Assembly: GCA_902802585.1 (NCBI GenBank)
Contig: CADCMR010000003.1
Coordinates: 106,394-170,393, forward strand
DNA length: 64,000 nucleotides
Direction: 5' to 3'
DNA from: an uncultured bacterium
Lineage (GTDB): Bacteria > Verrucomicrobiota > Lentisphaeria > Victivallales > UBA1829
The notes under the pieces were generated by a model that made no database searches, was not told the origin of the DNA, and saw nothing but the letters and a program-made list of their open reading frames with translations. Position numbers and translations under genes: made by a program. Below, in pieces: positions 1-8,773 of the stretch. How positions within the stretch are numbered: position 1 is the first letter of the stretch; every line of letters begins with the position of its first letter.

Positions 1-332
1 TCTGCGGCGTCCCGGTCGTCAATACGGCGAATATCGGCGGCCGCGACGTGCTTTTCCCGGATTTCGCCGTGAAGACGGTCCCCGACACGCCAGAAGCCGT
101 CGCCGAAGCCGTTCGGGATTTCGTCGAACACGCCCCTGAGCCGGAAAAGATCCGTGCCGCCGCCCTGGAAAAAATGAAGCCGCACCGCGAGACCTTCCGC
201 AGGCTCCTCAACGAAGCCATGGCGCCGCAAACGTTCCCCGACTCGCGTCCCATCCCCCACAAACTGATCCTGCGCTGTACGAAATCCCCGCTTCAGCTCC
301 TCCGGTACGGACTCCGAAAACCGGGAAAATGA
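1..332 (+). CDS. glycosyltransferase, C-terminal end (partial)
   Basis: Open from the window edge in the frame that starts at base 3; only about 110 C-terminal residues are visible. They begin CGVPVVNTANIGGRD, the pattern seen near the nucleotide-sugar site of GT-B glycosyltransferases (a 'G-PVV-T---GGRD' loop followed by a helix with DTPEAVAEAV). The tail is basic and proline-rich. The donor, the acceptor and the N-terminal domain cannot be read here. The next gene starts 25 bases downstream on the same strand, so the two may be cotranscribed. Family assignment is fairly sure; the sugar specificity is unknown. Confidence 0.6.
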   Translation, partial: CGVPVVNTANIGGRDVLFPDFAVKTVPDTPEAVAEAVRDFVEHAPEPEKIRAAALEKMKPHRETFRRLLNEAMAPQTFPDSRPIPHKLILRCTKSPLQLLRYGLRKPGK

Positions 333-356
333 CACCCCGGATGGAGACGCACGGAC

Positions 357-779
357 ATGAAAGAAGAAAAAACCTTGTCGGACGCTCCTGAAAACAGGTC
401 GGAAAACGCATTTGCGGCATCCGGTTCCGTAGCGGCTTTTCAGGATAAAATGGAAACCTGGACCGACATGGTCGGCTATGGCGCCAAACGCGGCTTCTTC
501 GGCGGGCTTTTCATCGCCTGGGCAATAGCCCTTCTGTATGGGATTATGCTGTTCGTGAATTATCTGGCCCCTCGGAATGGCCTCGATTACGACACATCAA
601 CGATATCTTTCTGGGGATTTGTGGAAATCGGATTTCGCCTCATAATCGGCTGGCCGCTTTTTCTCGTTCCGACCGGAGTGATCTTCGGGGCCATCCTGGG
701 CGCGGTCGGGATCATCCGAAAGAAGAAACCTGCGAATGAACAACTCCCGTCCGAATCGGAAAAAGCGGAATCAAATTGA
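357..779 (+). CDS. small membrane protein of unknown function
   Basis: A 140-residue protein I do not recognise. Residues 1-45 are hydrophilic with Ser, Glu and Ala. Two hydrophobic stretches follow, about residues 50-72 (FFGGLFIAWAIALLYGIMLF) and 95-120 (LIIGWPLFLVPTGVIFGAILGAVGI). A charged tail RKKK...SEKAESN follows, which by the positive-inside rule suggests both ends are cytoplasmic. The start ATG is the first one after the glycosyltransferase stop. It converges with the oligopeptide-binding lipoprotein gene, 20 bases away. No enzymatic motif is visible. Confidence 0.55.
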   Translation: MKEEKTLSDAPENRSENAFAASGSVAAFQDKMETWTDMVGYGAKRGFFGGLFIAWAIALLYGIMLFVNYLAPRNGLDYDTSTISFWGFVEIGFRLIIGWPLFLVPTGVIFGAILGAVGIIRKKKPANEQLPSESEKAESN

Positions 780-799
780 GCTGAAAAAACGCTGCCAAA

Positions 800-2593
800 T
801 CAGTACGTCAGCTCGTTCATGGAGAACGGCTTAAACGACTTGATCTTCTGTTCGCGCGCGACGGGATCGACGGAGAGGTATTTCCAGCGGTTGAACGCGA
901 AATCGTGCGGCATGTAACCGGAGAGCCATTCGTGCGCCATCACGAAGCACATGGTGTGCGTCTCGAAGATCCACGGGCATTCCCCCTGCAGGTACCGGAT
1001 CATCTTCTGCGACATCGCGGCGTACTCGGCGGAATCGGAGACCGCGAGAAATTTGCGGTACATGGCGTCGTACTCCGCCGAACGGTAGTTCACGCGGTTG
1101 CAGCCGCCGGCGTTCTCGCCGTAGAAGAGTTGGAGGAAGTTTTCGGCGTCGGGGTAGTCGGCGGTCCAGGAGTAGCGGAAGAGCTGGATGCTGCCCGCGC
1201 GGAGTTTCTGCACGAAGCGCGGCCAGGTGTTGAACTCCGGCTGGATATCGATCCCGATCTCCGCCATGTCGTTCGCCATCAGCTCGGCGGTCTGCCGGTA
1301 GAAGGTGTCGCTGCCGGTCTGGTCGAACGTGATCACGAGCGCGCGCCCGGTCTTCGGGTCGATGCCGTCCTTATAGCCCGCCAGTTCCAGTTCGCGTTTT
1401 GCGGCGGCGAGGTCGCGGCGCCCCAGCTCGGGATTCGGCTCCGTGACCGCGCCCGGGACGCCCGGCGGGACTGGCCCGTAGGCGGCGGAGAAACGGCTCC
1501 CGGAGTGTTCGATACGGCGTTCGCGGTCGAACGCGAGCGTAATGGCGCGCCGGAGGTGCAAATTGTTCCCGAGGAGCGGATCGGTGAAGTTGAAGCCGAT
1601 GTAGTTGGTTTCGAGCTGGGGACGTGACAGCAGGCGGATGCCGCGTCCGCGCAGCGCGGGCGACAACTCCAGGTCCTTGTTCACGACCGCCTCGAAACAC
1701 TCGCTGTCCGGCACGTACAGGTCCAGGCGGCCCTGCAGGAACATCAGCCACGAGGCGAGGGGCTGTTTCACGAGGTAGCAGGAAATGCGGTCGGCGGCGG
1801 GCAGCGTGCGGCCGTCGGATTCCGTGTGGTAGCCGTCGTAACGCGCCATTTCGATGATGTAGTCCTTCTCCCAGCGGGTCAGACGGAACGGCCCGGATCC
1901 CTGCGGATGGTCCGCGAAGTCGTCGCCGTAATGCTCCAGCGCGCGGCGGGAGACGACGGCGGTGTACGGCAAAGCGAGGGCGTACAGGAACCTCGGATCG
2001 GCTTTTTCCAGATGGATGACGAGCGTGCGGTCGTCCCGGATCTCCAGTCCCTCGCACAAGTCGTCGTAGGGCGAGAGATCTCCATCGGCCGCCGCCTCCG
2101 TGCGTTTCTGGAACGCTTCAAGCCCGCGGACGCGGTCACGGATCAGCCAGAATCCGGGCGAACGCAGCCGCGTGTCGGCGAGGCGCAGGATGGAGAACGC
2201 GACATCGCGCGCGGTGATCTTCCGGACGGATTTGTCCGCGCCCGCGAACGCTTCGCCGTCCTGGAAATAGAGGTCGTCACGGAGAGTGCAAGTGTAGGCG
2301 GTGCCGTCGGACGAGACTTCCGGCATGGCGGTCAGCATGCACGGTTCGAGCTGATATTCGCCCTCGGCGTAACGGTATTGCAGGAGCGTGTCGTAGAACG
2401 CGCCGCAGACGTACTGGCTGGTGGTGTCTGCGGCGAGCGCGGGGTCGAGCGTGTTGATCTGCTTGCCGAGGCTCATCACCACGCGTTTTTCCGTGGCGTT
2501 CCTGTCCCCGTCTCCGCAGGCGCAGAGAACCAGGAACAGCGGGCACAGCAGGGCAACATAGAAAAAACGGCGCATCATGGATAACAAGTTCAT
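800..2593 (-). CDS. ABC transporter solute-binding lipoprotein, family 5 (OppA/DppA-like)
   Basis: A 597-residue extracytoplasmic binding protein. It has a short signal sequence with a lipobox LCAC near residue 26, so it should be lipid-anchored. The mature protein starts with the family's typical 'SLGKQINTLDPALAADTTSQYV' region (given here as a family pattern), followed by FYDTLLQY. Later come 'FNFTDPLLGNN...LRRAITLAFDRERR' and a late 'WTADYPDAENFLQLFYG' stretch, as in peptide/nickel binding proteins. No permease or ATPase genes flank it, so this is an orphan receptor that must use a transporter encoded elsewhere. The start overlaps the recX stop (ATGA), so it is probably translated from the recX transcript. 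Two further ATG codons at residues 6 and 7 are possible starts. Confidence 0.85.
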   Translation of the reverse strand: MNLLSMMRRFFYVALLCPLFLVLCACGDGDRNATEKRVVMSLGKQINTLDPALAADTTSQYVCGAFYDTLLQYRYAEGEYQLEPCMLTAMPEVSSDGTAYTCTLRDDLYFQDGEAFAGADKSVRKITARDVAFSILRLADTRLRSPGFWLIRDRVRGLEAFQKRTEAAADGDLSPYDDLCEGLEIRDDRTLVIHLEKADPRFLYALALPYTAVVSRRALEHYGDDFADHPQGSGPFRLTRWEKDYIIEMARYDGYHTESDGRTLPAADRISCYLVKQPLASWLMFLQGRLDLYVPDSECFEAVVNKDLELSPALRGRGIRLLSRPQLETNYIGFNFTDPLLGNNLHLRRAITLAFDRERRIEHSGSRFSAAYGPVPPGVPGAVTEPNPELGRRDLAAAKRELELAGYKDGIDPKTGRALVITFDQTGSDTFYRQTAELMANDMAEIGIDIQPEFNTWPRFVQKLRAGSIQLFRYSWTADYPDAENFLQLFYGENAGGCNRVNYRSAEYDAMYRKFLAVSDSAEYAAMSQKMIRYLQGECPWIFETHTMCFVMAHEWLSGYMPHDFAFNRWKYLSVDPVAREQKIKSFKPFSMNELTY

Positions 2594-3120
2594 TCTTCCG
2601 CCGTCCCTCCTCCCTCTTCCCTCATCCAGCGGTCCGTCGCCTCGATCGCGTCTTCATAGGAGAAACCGCGCCCCACGAGACAGCGCACTGCTTTCGCCTT
2701 GCGTTTGCGAGGGTCGGGTTCGCGGCGGAACTGCGCGGCTTTCCTGTGAAGCACGGCAAACGCGTTGTCTCCGTCTTCGGACTGCCCGGAATTGCCTTCG
2801 TCATTTGCCGGTTCGTCGTCCTCGTCTTTCCTGTTCATCGTCTGCTCGATGATCTCCTGCGGGATACCGCGTTTGCGGAGCGCCATGCGGATGCGCGCCG
2901 GGCCGTATCCGCGCGAACGGTAGGACCGCGCGACGTCCTCGGCGAGGAAATCGTCGTGAAGCGCGCCCATGCGCTTGACCGCGAGCACCGCCTCGTCGAT
3001 CTCGGCGGGCGAAAAAAGCTTTTTCGCGGCAAGTTTCGAGCGCAATTCGGCGGTGGAGACGAGGCGTTTCGCGAGAATCTCCACGGCGGCGGCGAGCGCG
3101 GTTTTCTTTTCGGGGGGCAT
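2590..3120 (-). CDS. recX: regulatory protein RecX
   Basis: 176 residues, the usual size of RecX, which binds RecA filaments and limits recombinase activity in the cytoplasm. The RecX three-helix repeats are visible: 'LAKRLVSTAELRSKL', 'EIDEAVLAVKRMGALHDDFLAEDVARSYRSRGYGPARIRMALRKRGI' and a C-terminal 'VRCLVGRGFSYEDAIEATDRWM'. A highly acidic linker (KDEDDEPANDEGN) sits between repeats two and three, which is longer than in many homologues. recA is not in this window. The gene lies between mtaB and the OppA-like lipoprotein gene, with its own promoter candidate at the mtaB 3' end. Confidence 0.88.
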   Translation of the reverse strand: MPPEKKTALAAAVEILAKRLVSTAELRSKLAAKKLFSPAEIDEAVLAVKRMGALHDDFLAEDVARSYRSRGYGPARIRMALRKRGIPQEIIEQTMNRKDEDDEPANDEGNSGQSEDGDNAFAVLHRKAAQFRREPDPRKRKAKAVRCLVGRGFSYEDAIEATDRWMREEGGGTAEE

Positions 3121-3152
3121 GACCGGGTTCTTCCTGGGTTGGTTCAGGGAAA

Positions 3153-3181
3153 AAGATACACCGGAATCATGCGAAAATCAA
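3153..3181 (-). promoter_or_regulatory. sigma70-type promoter before recX
   Basis: On the minus strand: -35 TTGATT (3176-3181), 17-bp spacer, -10 TATCTT (3153-3158), about 32 bases before the recX start. The -35 overlaps the last codons of mtaB. It would let recX and the lipoprotein gene be transcribed apart from mtaB. Confidence 0.5.
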
Positions 3182-4503
3182 CCCGGTTCGTTGATTATTT
3201 CGGCAAAAAGCGCGCCGACGGGGAGGAACCGCAGGAACTTCACATGCAGGAGCTTCCGCGCGATGTCCGATTCGCTGCTCACGATGGTGCGGACATAGTT
3301 TCCCGACCAGCCGTCCCACAGCTCCTTCTTGTTGCAGTTGGTCTCGATCAGCACGGCGCCGGTCGCACCGACGAGGCTCTTCGCGAATGCCTGTGCGCAT
3401 TCCTCCTTCAACGCCTTGAGCTGTTCGATGCGGTCCGCGACCGCGGTCTTCTGCACCTTGTTCGGCATGTCCGCCGCCGGGGTGCCGGAACGCGGCGAAT
3501 ACGGGAAGACGTGGATGTTCGCGAAGTTCATTTTCCGCAGGAATGCGAGCGATTCCTCAAAGTCGGCGGCAGTCTCGCCGGGGAACCCGACGATGATGTC
3601 CGTGCCGAGGTGGAGGTTCGGGATCGCCTCGCGTGCGTACGCGGCGTATTCGGCGAACTTCGCGGTGTCGCAGTGGCGGTTCATTGCCTTCAATATCTTA
3701 TCGCTGCCGCTCTGAAGCGGCAGGTGCAGGAATTCGCAGACCTTCGCAGCGTTGCGTTTCATGGCGTCGACGATGGAATACAGCTCGTCGCACGGCTCCG
3801 TTGAGCTCAGGCGGATGCGGAAATCCCCGGGGATTTCACACAGACGGTCGATCAGCTCCGGCATCCCGACTTTGCCCGCCTTGTAGTGGCAGGTGTTCAC
3901 GCCAGTCAGCACGATCTCATGGAACCCGTCTTCGACCGCCTTCCTGAACTCGGCAACGATCTCCTTCAGGTCGCGTGAACGCTCCGGACCGCGCGCCGTC
4001 GGGACGATGCAGTACGAACAGCTGTTGTTACAGCCCTCCTGCACCTTGATGAAAGCGCGCGAACGGAACGGGAACACGCCCTGCGCCTGTTCGGCGAAGA
4101 TCCCCTTCGCGAGCTTCGGCGTGGCGGGCGCATCGCGTTTTTCCAGCAGCGCGAGGTACTGGGGCATGATCGTTTCGATGTCCTTCTTCTGCTCGTTGGT
4201 GAGCACGAGGTCGATGTCCTGGTTCCGCTCCAGCTCGTCCTTGCTTACGTCCGCGGCGCAGCCGGTGAAGACGATGAACGACTGCGGATTTTCCGCACGG
4301 ATCGAACGGAGCGCCTGCTTGCTTTTCTTGTATGCCGTCTCGGTGACGGTGCAGGAGTTGACGAGGATGAGGTTCGGACTGCTGGACGCGTCCGGGGAAA
4401 CGATCTGGAATCCGAGGCGGATCAGTCTGTCGTTCAGAAGCGCGCTGTCGGCCTGGTTGAGCCGGCAGCCAAGTGTTATGACCGCTGCTGTGATCGGTTT
4501 CAT
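3178..4503 (-). CDS. mtaB: tRNA (N6-threonylcarbamoyladenosine-37 C2)-methylthiotransferase MtaB
   Basis: 441 residues. A radical-SAM methylthiotransferase that converts t6A37 to ms2t6A37 in tRNAs reading ANN codons. The N-terminal UPF0004 domain shows three cluster cysteines: C13 (LGCRLNQ), C51 (VNSCTVT) and C82 (TGCAAD). The radical-SAM cluster is C158/C162/C165 (EGCNNSCSYC) followed by IVPTARG. The LGCRLNQAD start and the C-terminal region after 'FPYSPRSGTPAADMPNKV' fit MtaB better than MiaB or RimO. It lies downstream of proA beyond a terminator. Two iron-sulfur clusters imply an anaerobic or protected enzyme. Confidence 0.9.
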   Translation of the reverse strand: MKPITAAVITLGCRLNQADSALLNDRLIRLGFQIVSPDASSSPNLILVNSCTVTETAYKKSKQALRSIRAENPQSFIVFTGCAADVSKDELERNQDIDLVLTNEQKKDIETIMPQYLALLEKRDAPATPKLAKGIFAEQAQGVFPFRSRAFIKVQEGCNNSCSYCIVPTARGPERSRDLKEIVAEFRKAVEDGFHEIVLTGVNTCHYKAGKVGMPELIDRLCEIPGDFRIRLSSTEPCDELYSIVDAMKRNAAKVCEFLHLPLQSGSDKILKAMNRHCDTAKFAEYAAYAREAIPNLHLGTDIIVGFPGETAADFEESLAFLRKMNFANIHVFPYSPRSGTPAADMPNKVQKTAVADRIEQLKALKEECAQAFAKSLVGATGAVLIETNCNKKELWDGWSGNYVRTIVSSESDIARKLLHVKFLRFLPVGALFAEIINEPG

Positions 4504-4531
4504 GTTCTGTCGCTATGAGGTGAATTACAGT

Positions 4532-4565
4532 AAAAAAATCCCTGCCGGGGTGGTGCAACCCCGGC
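4532..4565 (-). terminator. rho-independent terminator after proA
   Basis: On the minus strand, GCCGGGGT / ACCCCGGC form a perfect 8-bp stem with a 6-base loop, followed after five bases by a run of seven T. It lies 28 bases after the proA stop and before mtaB, so it ends the proA transcript. Confidence 0.8.
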
Positions 4566-4593
4566 GGATTGAGCGGATTGTGAAGAGTACGGT

Positions 4594-5880
4594 TCAGGAA
4601 CGGATCTGGCCCGTCCCGTAGATCTTGTACTTGTAGGAGGTAAGTTCGACCAGGCCCATCGGACCGCGCGCATGGAATTTGTCCGTGCTGATGCCCATTT
4701 CCGCGCCCATGCCGAACTCGCCGCCGTCGGTGAACCGCGTGGAGGCGTTCCAGTACACGGCCGCGGAGTCGACGTTGTCGAGGAAGAACTGCGCGTTCGC
4801 CTCGTCGATCGTGAGGATGCTGTCGCTGTGACCGGAGCCGTAACGGTTGATGTGGTCGACGGCTTTCTTCACGCCGTCCACGATGCCGACTGTAACGTCG
4901 AGTGATCCGTATTCCTTCGGCCAGTCCTCCTCGGTGGCGGGGACGACCGCGACGGGCGCTGCGAGCTTGCTGAACGCTTCGTCGCCGTGCATGGTCACGC
5001 CGAGCTGCGCGAGCTTCGCGGCGAGCTTCGGCGCGAATTCCGGCGCGATCGAGGCGTCAATAAGGATGGTCTCCAGTGCGTTGCACACGCTCGGACGCTG
5101 GCATTTGGCGTTTTCGATGATCGTGAGCGCCTGGTCCTGGTCGCAGACATGGTCCACGAAGATGTGACACACGCCCTTGTAATGTTTGATAACGGGCATC
5201 GTCGCCTGTTCCACCACGGCGCGGATCAGGCGTTCGCCGCCGCGCGGGATCACCATGTTGATGCAGTCGTTCATCTTCAGCATCGCGGAGACCGCGGCAT
5301 GCCCCTTGAACGGCACGAGCTGAAGCGCGCCTTCGGGCATGCCGGCGGCGACGCCCGCGTCGGAAATGCACTTCGCAAAGGCGGAGTTCGAACGGAACGC
5401 CTCGCCGCCGCCGCGCAGGATGACTGCGTTGCCGGACTTGATGCAGAGTCCGGCGGCATCGACCGTCACGTTCGGGCGGGATTCGTAGATGATCGCGATG
5501 ACGCCGATCGGCACGGAGACCTTGTCGATGCGGAGACCATTCGGGCGCGTGACACTGGAAAGGATGCGACCGACCGGGTCGTCGAGCCCCGCCACATGGC
5601 GCAGGGCATCCGCCACGTCCTTGACGCGTTTCGGCGTCAGCGTGAGACGTTCCAGTTTCGGCGCGTCCAGACCGTTCTGTTTTGCCTCCGCCAGATCTTC
5701 GGCGTTGGCGGCCAGAATGTTTTCCGTGTCGCGTTCGAGCGCATCGGCCATCGCCAGCAGCCAACGCGAACGGCTGGCGGAATCGGAGACGGCGAGCGCA
5801 CGGGAGGCGCGGAGGGCGCGGAGCCCCAGTTCGTGCATCGCTTCCCGCATGTCGGCTTCGTTGTTTGTTTCGCAGATCAT
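4594..5880 (-). CDS. proA: glutamate-5-semialdehyde dehydrogenase (gamma-glutamyl phosphate reductase)
   Basis: 428 residues, full length. NADPH-dependent reduction of gamma-glutamyl phosphate to glutamate-5-semialdehyde in proline synthesis, cytoplasmic. Family marks in order: 'IIYESRPNVTVDAAGLCIKSGNAVILRGGGEA', 'VIPRGGERLIRAV', the catalytic cysteine region 'RPSVCNALETIL', and 'YGSGHSDSI'. The C-terminal 'FTDGGEFGMGAEMGIST' loop is intact. proB is not next to it. It is a single-gene unit between a TATATT -10 element about 100 bases upstream and a strong terminator downstream. Confidence 0.95.
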   Translation of the reverse strand: MICETNNEADMREAMHELGLRALRASRALAVSDSASRSRWLLAMADALERDTENILAANAEDLAEAKQNGLDAPKLERLTLTPKRVKDVADALRHVAGLDDPVGRILSSVTRPNGLRIDKVSVPIGVIAIIYESRPNVTVDAAGLCIKSGNAVILRGGGEAFRSNSAFAKCISDAGVAAGMPEGALQLVPFKGHAAVSAMLKMNDCINMVIPRGGERLIRAVVEQATMPVIKHYKGVCHIFVDHVCDQDQALTIIENAKCQRPSVCNALETILIDASIAPEFAPKLAAKLAQLGVTMHGDEAFSKLAAPVAVVPATEEDWPKEYGSLDVTVGIVDGVKKAVDHINRYGSGHSDSILTIDEANAQFFLDNVDSAAVYWNASTRFTDGGEFGMGAEMGISTDKFHARGPMGLVELTSYKYKIYGTGQIRS

Positions 5881-5979
5881 CTGATAATCCTGAAGTTTGG
5901 TGCGCCGGATGCGGCTGTGTGCGGACCGTTTTCCGGCGCGGCGGTCCCGCGGCGCGGAACCCCGTGTGAAAGATTGTGC

Positions 5980-5985
5980 AATATA
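5980..5985 (-). promoter_or_regulatory. -10 element of a proA promoter
   Basis: TATATT on the minus strand, in the 148-base gap between asnB and proA. No good -35 lies 16-18 bases upstream (a TTGCAA lies 21 bases away). The transcript would carry a GC-rich leader of about 95 bases. Confidence 0.35.
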
Positions 5986-6028
5986 AGATACTTATCCTTG
6001 CCGGATTTGCAAATCAAATCATTAAAAT

Positions 6029-7888
6029 TTATGCGTTTTTCCCCTGAAACGACAGCATCAGCAGGGAAAACAGCAGGTAGGAACGGTCTTTTCCGCCAGT
6101 CTGGTGTTCCTTGATGAGGCGTTCCAGCGCGGCGCGGTCGAGCATCTCCCAATGATGCGGCAGTTCGTCCAGCAGGGCGGTCCGCAGCCGGTCACGCCAG
6201 ACCGTGCGAAACCAAGCCGCCACCGGCACGCCGAATCCGCGTTTGCGCCGCGCGGCAAGCCCCGGCGGCAATTCCCTCCTGAATGCATCGCCGAGGATAC
6301 GCTTGCGGCGACCGCCCTGGATCTTGAACTCCACGGGGAGGGAACGCGCGAACTTGGAAACTTCCGGATCCAGGAACGGATTCCGCACCTCAAGTGATGC
6401 CGCCATGGAGCAGACGTCGACCTTCGTCAGCACATCGCCCGGCAGATAACGGCGCAGGTCGTCTTCCATCAGCGACGCCATGAGAGAGGCGGCATCCGGC
6501 AGGGCGCGTTTTGTGTTCAAATACTGGCGGAGACCAGGCGCGATCGGACCGATGGAATCCACCGCGAAATGCGACATGAGGGCGTCGTAGCGCGCGCCCG
6601 TGCCGGAAACCGCGCCAAGGCGCAGGAAACGCTTCAGGCGTCCGGCTTTGCTCCGTTCGCCCGAATCCGGCAGGCATGCCGCCGCCGCATTCCAGAGAAA
6701 TCCCGGCGAGAACGCCCGAAGATTCTGAAGAACAGCCATCGCACGGTAGCGTTCATACCCGCCGAACAGCTCGTCCGCGCCGTCTCCGCTCAGCGCCACG
6801 GTCACGTGTTCCCGGGCGAACGCCGCCAGGAAATACGACGGCAGCATGGACGCGTCCGCATAGGGCTCGCCGAACTCGGCGGCGAGCTTCGGCAGCAGGT
6901 CGAAGTCCTGCGGCTGGACGGTTTTGATGTGGTGATGCAGCCCGTGGGGAGCCAGCGTCGCGAGGTGCGCCGCCGTGGCTTTGCAATCGGCGCTTTCGTC
7001 GTAGCGGGGGTCGTCGAACCCGATGGAAAAGCATTCCAGCGGTGCGGTCGAATGACGCGCCGCAAGCGCCGCCACGACGGCGGAATCCAGCCCCCCGGAC
7101 AGGAAGACGCCCAGCGGCACGTCGGCGATCAGACGGCGTTTTACGGCCCCGGAAAGCAGACTGTGCACATAGACACAGGCATCCTCGTAGTTTATTGTTT
7201 CCTGTTTGATCCGGACTTGCGAGCCCCAGTCGATCTCCCGCATCTCTCCTGTTTCCAGCTGAAACTCAATCGCGGTACCGGGGCGCATTTTCTTCACGCC
7301 CTCGCGGATCGTGTCCGGCGCGGGAATGTACTGGAACGCCAGATAATCGGCGAGCGCGGAAAGAGAAATCTTTTCAGGGCAGCCCGGACAAAGCGTCAAG
7401 GTCGAAAACCGGCTTGCGAATCCGAATTCCCCGGTCGGAAGGTGGAAATAATACAGCGGCTTCACGCCGTGGTAGTCACGCGCCAGAAGAAGCGTTTTCT
7501 CCGCCGCGTCATAAAACGCGAACGCGAAGAACCCGTTGAGGTGAGGAAGGCAGTCCGACCCCTCGCGGATCAGGAGTTTCAGCAGGACTTCCGTGTCGGA
7601 TTTCGTGCGGAAGGCTTCGCCCGCCTGTTCCAGCTCGGAGCGCAGTTCGCGGAAATTGAAGATTTCGCCGTTGAAAACGAGCGTGTAGCGCCCCTCGACG
7701 CCGTGCATGGGCTGCGCGCCGCCGTCGAGGTCGATCACAGAGAGGCGGGTGTGGGCAAGTCCGAGCGCGCCGTCCGCATACGTGCCGTGCGCATCCGGTC
7801 CGCGCTGGCGCATCGTGCCGCAAAGCCCTTGCAGAAATACCTCATCGGGCGGTGTCCGCGGATTGAAACAGCCTGCGATTCCGCACAT
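6029..7888 (-). CDS. asnB: asparagine synthetase B (glutamine-hydrolysing)
   Basis: 619 residues: an N-terminal class II glutaminase domain and a C-terminal synthetase domain. Catalytic Cys2 starts the protein (MCGIAGCFNP). 'MRQRGPDAHG', 'LVFNGEIFNF' and 'SDTEVLL' are the usual glutaminase motifs. The ATP pyrophosphatase loop is SGGLDS at 264-269 (GVFLSGGLDSAVV). It makes Asn from Asp, Gln and ATP. The family also includes enzymes that amidate cell-surface sugars or peptides, and with a GSCFA gene just upstream such a role cannot be excluded. The usual ARD-R-G-KPLYY reads ARDYHGVKPLYY. Three bases separate it from the GSCFA stop, with a GGGAG ribosome site. Confidence 0.88.
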   Translation of the reverse strand: MCGIAGCFNPRTPPDEVFLQGLCGTMRQRGPDAHGTYADGALGLAHTRLSVIDLDGGAQPMHGVEGRYTLVFNGEIFNFRELRSELEQAGEAFRTKSDTEVLLKLLIREGSDCLPHLNGFFAFAFYDAAEKTLLLARDYHGVKPLYYFHLPTGEFGFASRFSTLTLCPGCPEKISLSALADYLAFQYIPAPDTIREGVKKMRPGTAIEFQLETGEMREIDWGSQVRIKQETINYEDACVYVHSLLSGAVKRRLIADVPLGVFLSGGLDSAVVAALAARHSTAPLECFSIGFDDPRYDESADCKATAAHLATLAPHGLHHHIKTVQPQDFDLLPKLAAEFGEPYADASMLPSYFLAAFAREHVTVALSGDGADELFGGYERYRAMAVLQNLRAFSPGFLWNAAAACLPDSGERSKAGRLKRFLRLGAVSGTGARYDALMSHFAVDSIGPIAPGLRQYLNTKRALPDAASLMASLMEDDLRRYLPGDVLTKVDVCSMAASLEVRNPFLDPEVSKFARSLPVEFKIQGGRRKRILGDAFRRELPPGLAARRKRGFGVPVAAWFRTVWRDRLRTALLDELPHHWEMLDRAALERLIKEHQTGGKDRSYLLFSLLMLSFQGKNA

Positions 7889-7891
7889 AAG

Positions 7892-8773
7892 TCATTCTCC
7901 CTGCCCCGCGATCGGGATGTGCCGCGACTGGCGGCGGCGGAGTTCCGCCGCCTCGTAGTCGGCCTTCGCCCGCGGAATGAAGCACGAATTGAGGAAGCGT
8001 TCGAGGATGATTTTCCGCGCAAGCTCGGACGGATGGAGCATGTCCTCGGCGTAGAACCTGTAGTCGCGCAGTTCGTCGTTCAGGATCTCAAACGCGGGAA
8101 AATACGCACAGCCGTCGACCTTGGCGCAGACGTCCGCGGCAGCTGCCCGCAGCCTCGCCTTCGAGAGCGAATTCGTAGCAAGGTCGCCCGGATTGTGCCG
8201 CACGGGCGACAAAGTGATGATGATCGGGCACTTGGCGTTGTACGAACGTATGATCTCGCAGGCGTTCCGCATCGCGGCGCGGCAGGTGTCGTAGGACAGC
8301 ACGGTCTGCTCGAACTCGTTGCCCGGCGCCTTGTGGCAGTTCGCGACCACGAGGCGTTCCGGCTTATGCCTGTAGACGACCGCGGTAGACACGGTCATGA
8401 GGAAGAAATCGGCTTTCTTGAGCACGCGGCGGAACCGTTTCGCGGATTCGTTCGCGTTCGCGGTCCCCTCGGCAGCGCTTGCGGCGGAGAACGCCCCATG
8501 GTGCCGCCACGAATGCCACAGCCCGTTCAGCTCGAAAAAGTCGCTCTCCGTGTAGCCGCATTCCAGCCGCTGCAGCGCGTCGTTGATGGAGTACGGGTTG
8601 TACAGGATTCCGTTCGGATTGACCATGCCGCGCATCCCGCTGTCGAGCAGCGTCAGCGCGAGGTCCTGCGCAAAACATGAGCCGATGGCGGCGAGCGTGC
8701 CCTGCGCCCGGATTTTCGGGAACGGGAAGGTGTAGTTGACCGGGGTGTACGGGATAGAGCCGGGTGTGTTCAT
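7892..8773 (-). CDS. GSCFA family protein (SGNH-like)
   Basis: 293 residues. The family name motif is plain: 'LAAIGSCFAQDLALTLL' near the N-terminus, then 'GMVNPNGILYNPYSINDAL', 'FFLMTVSTAVVYR', 'VANCHKAP', 'SPVRHNPGDLATNSLSKARLR' and 'YFPAFEILNDELRDYRFYAEDMLHPSELA'. The late D-x-x-H is the catalytic pair expected of SGNH-like hydrolases or acyltransferases. The biochemical role of GSCFA proteins is largely unknown; they often sit near polysaccharide genes. The start ATG at 8773 overlaps the recD2 stop (ATGA), which fixes the start. A longer reading frame upstream lies inside recD2 and is not real. Confidence 0.8.
   Translation of the reverse strand: MNTPGSIPYTPVNYTFPFPKIRAQGTLAAIGSCFAQDLALTLLDSGMRGMVNPNGILYNPYSINDALQRLECGYTESDFFELNGLWHSWRHHGAFSAASAAEGTANANESAKRFRRVLKKADFFLMTVSTAVVYRHKPERLVVANCHKAPGNEFEQTVLSYDTCRAAMRNACEIIRSYNAKCPIIITLSPVRHNPGDLATNSLSKARLRAAAADVCAKVDGCAYFPAFEILNDELRDYRFYAEDMLHPSELARKIILERFLNSCFIPRAKADYEAAELRRRQSRHIPIAGQGE

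Noticed and set aside
800-2593. Complete peptide ABC transporter locus
   Set aside because: Only the binding lipoprotein is present; no permease or ATPase genes lie nearby.
5881-6028. Attenuator or riboswitch in the proA leader
   Set aside because: GC-rich with weak stems only, no leader peptide rich in Pro codons and no known class.
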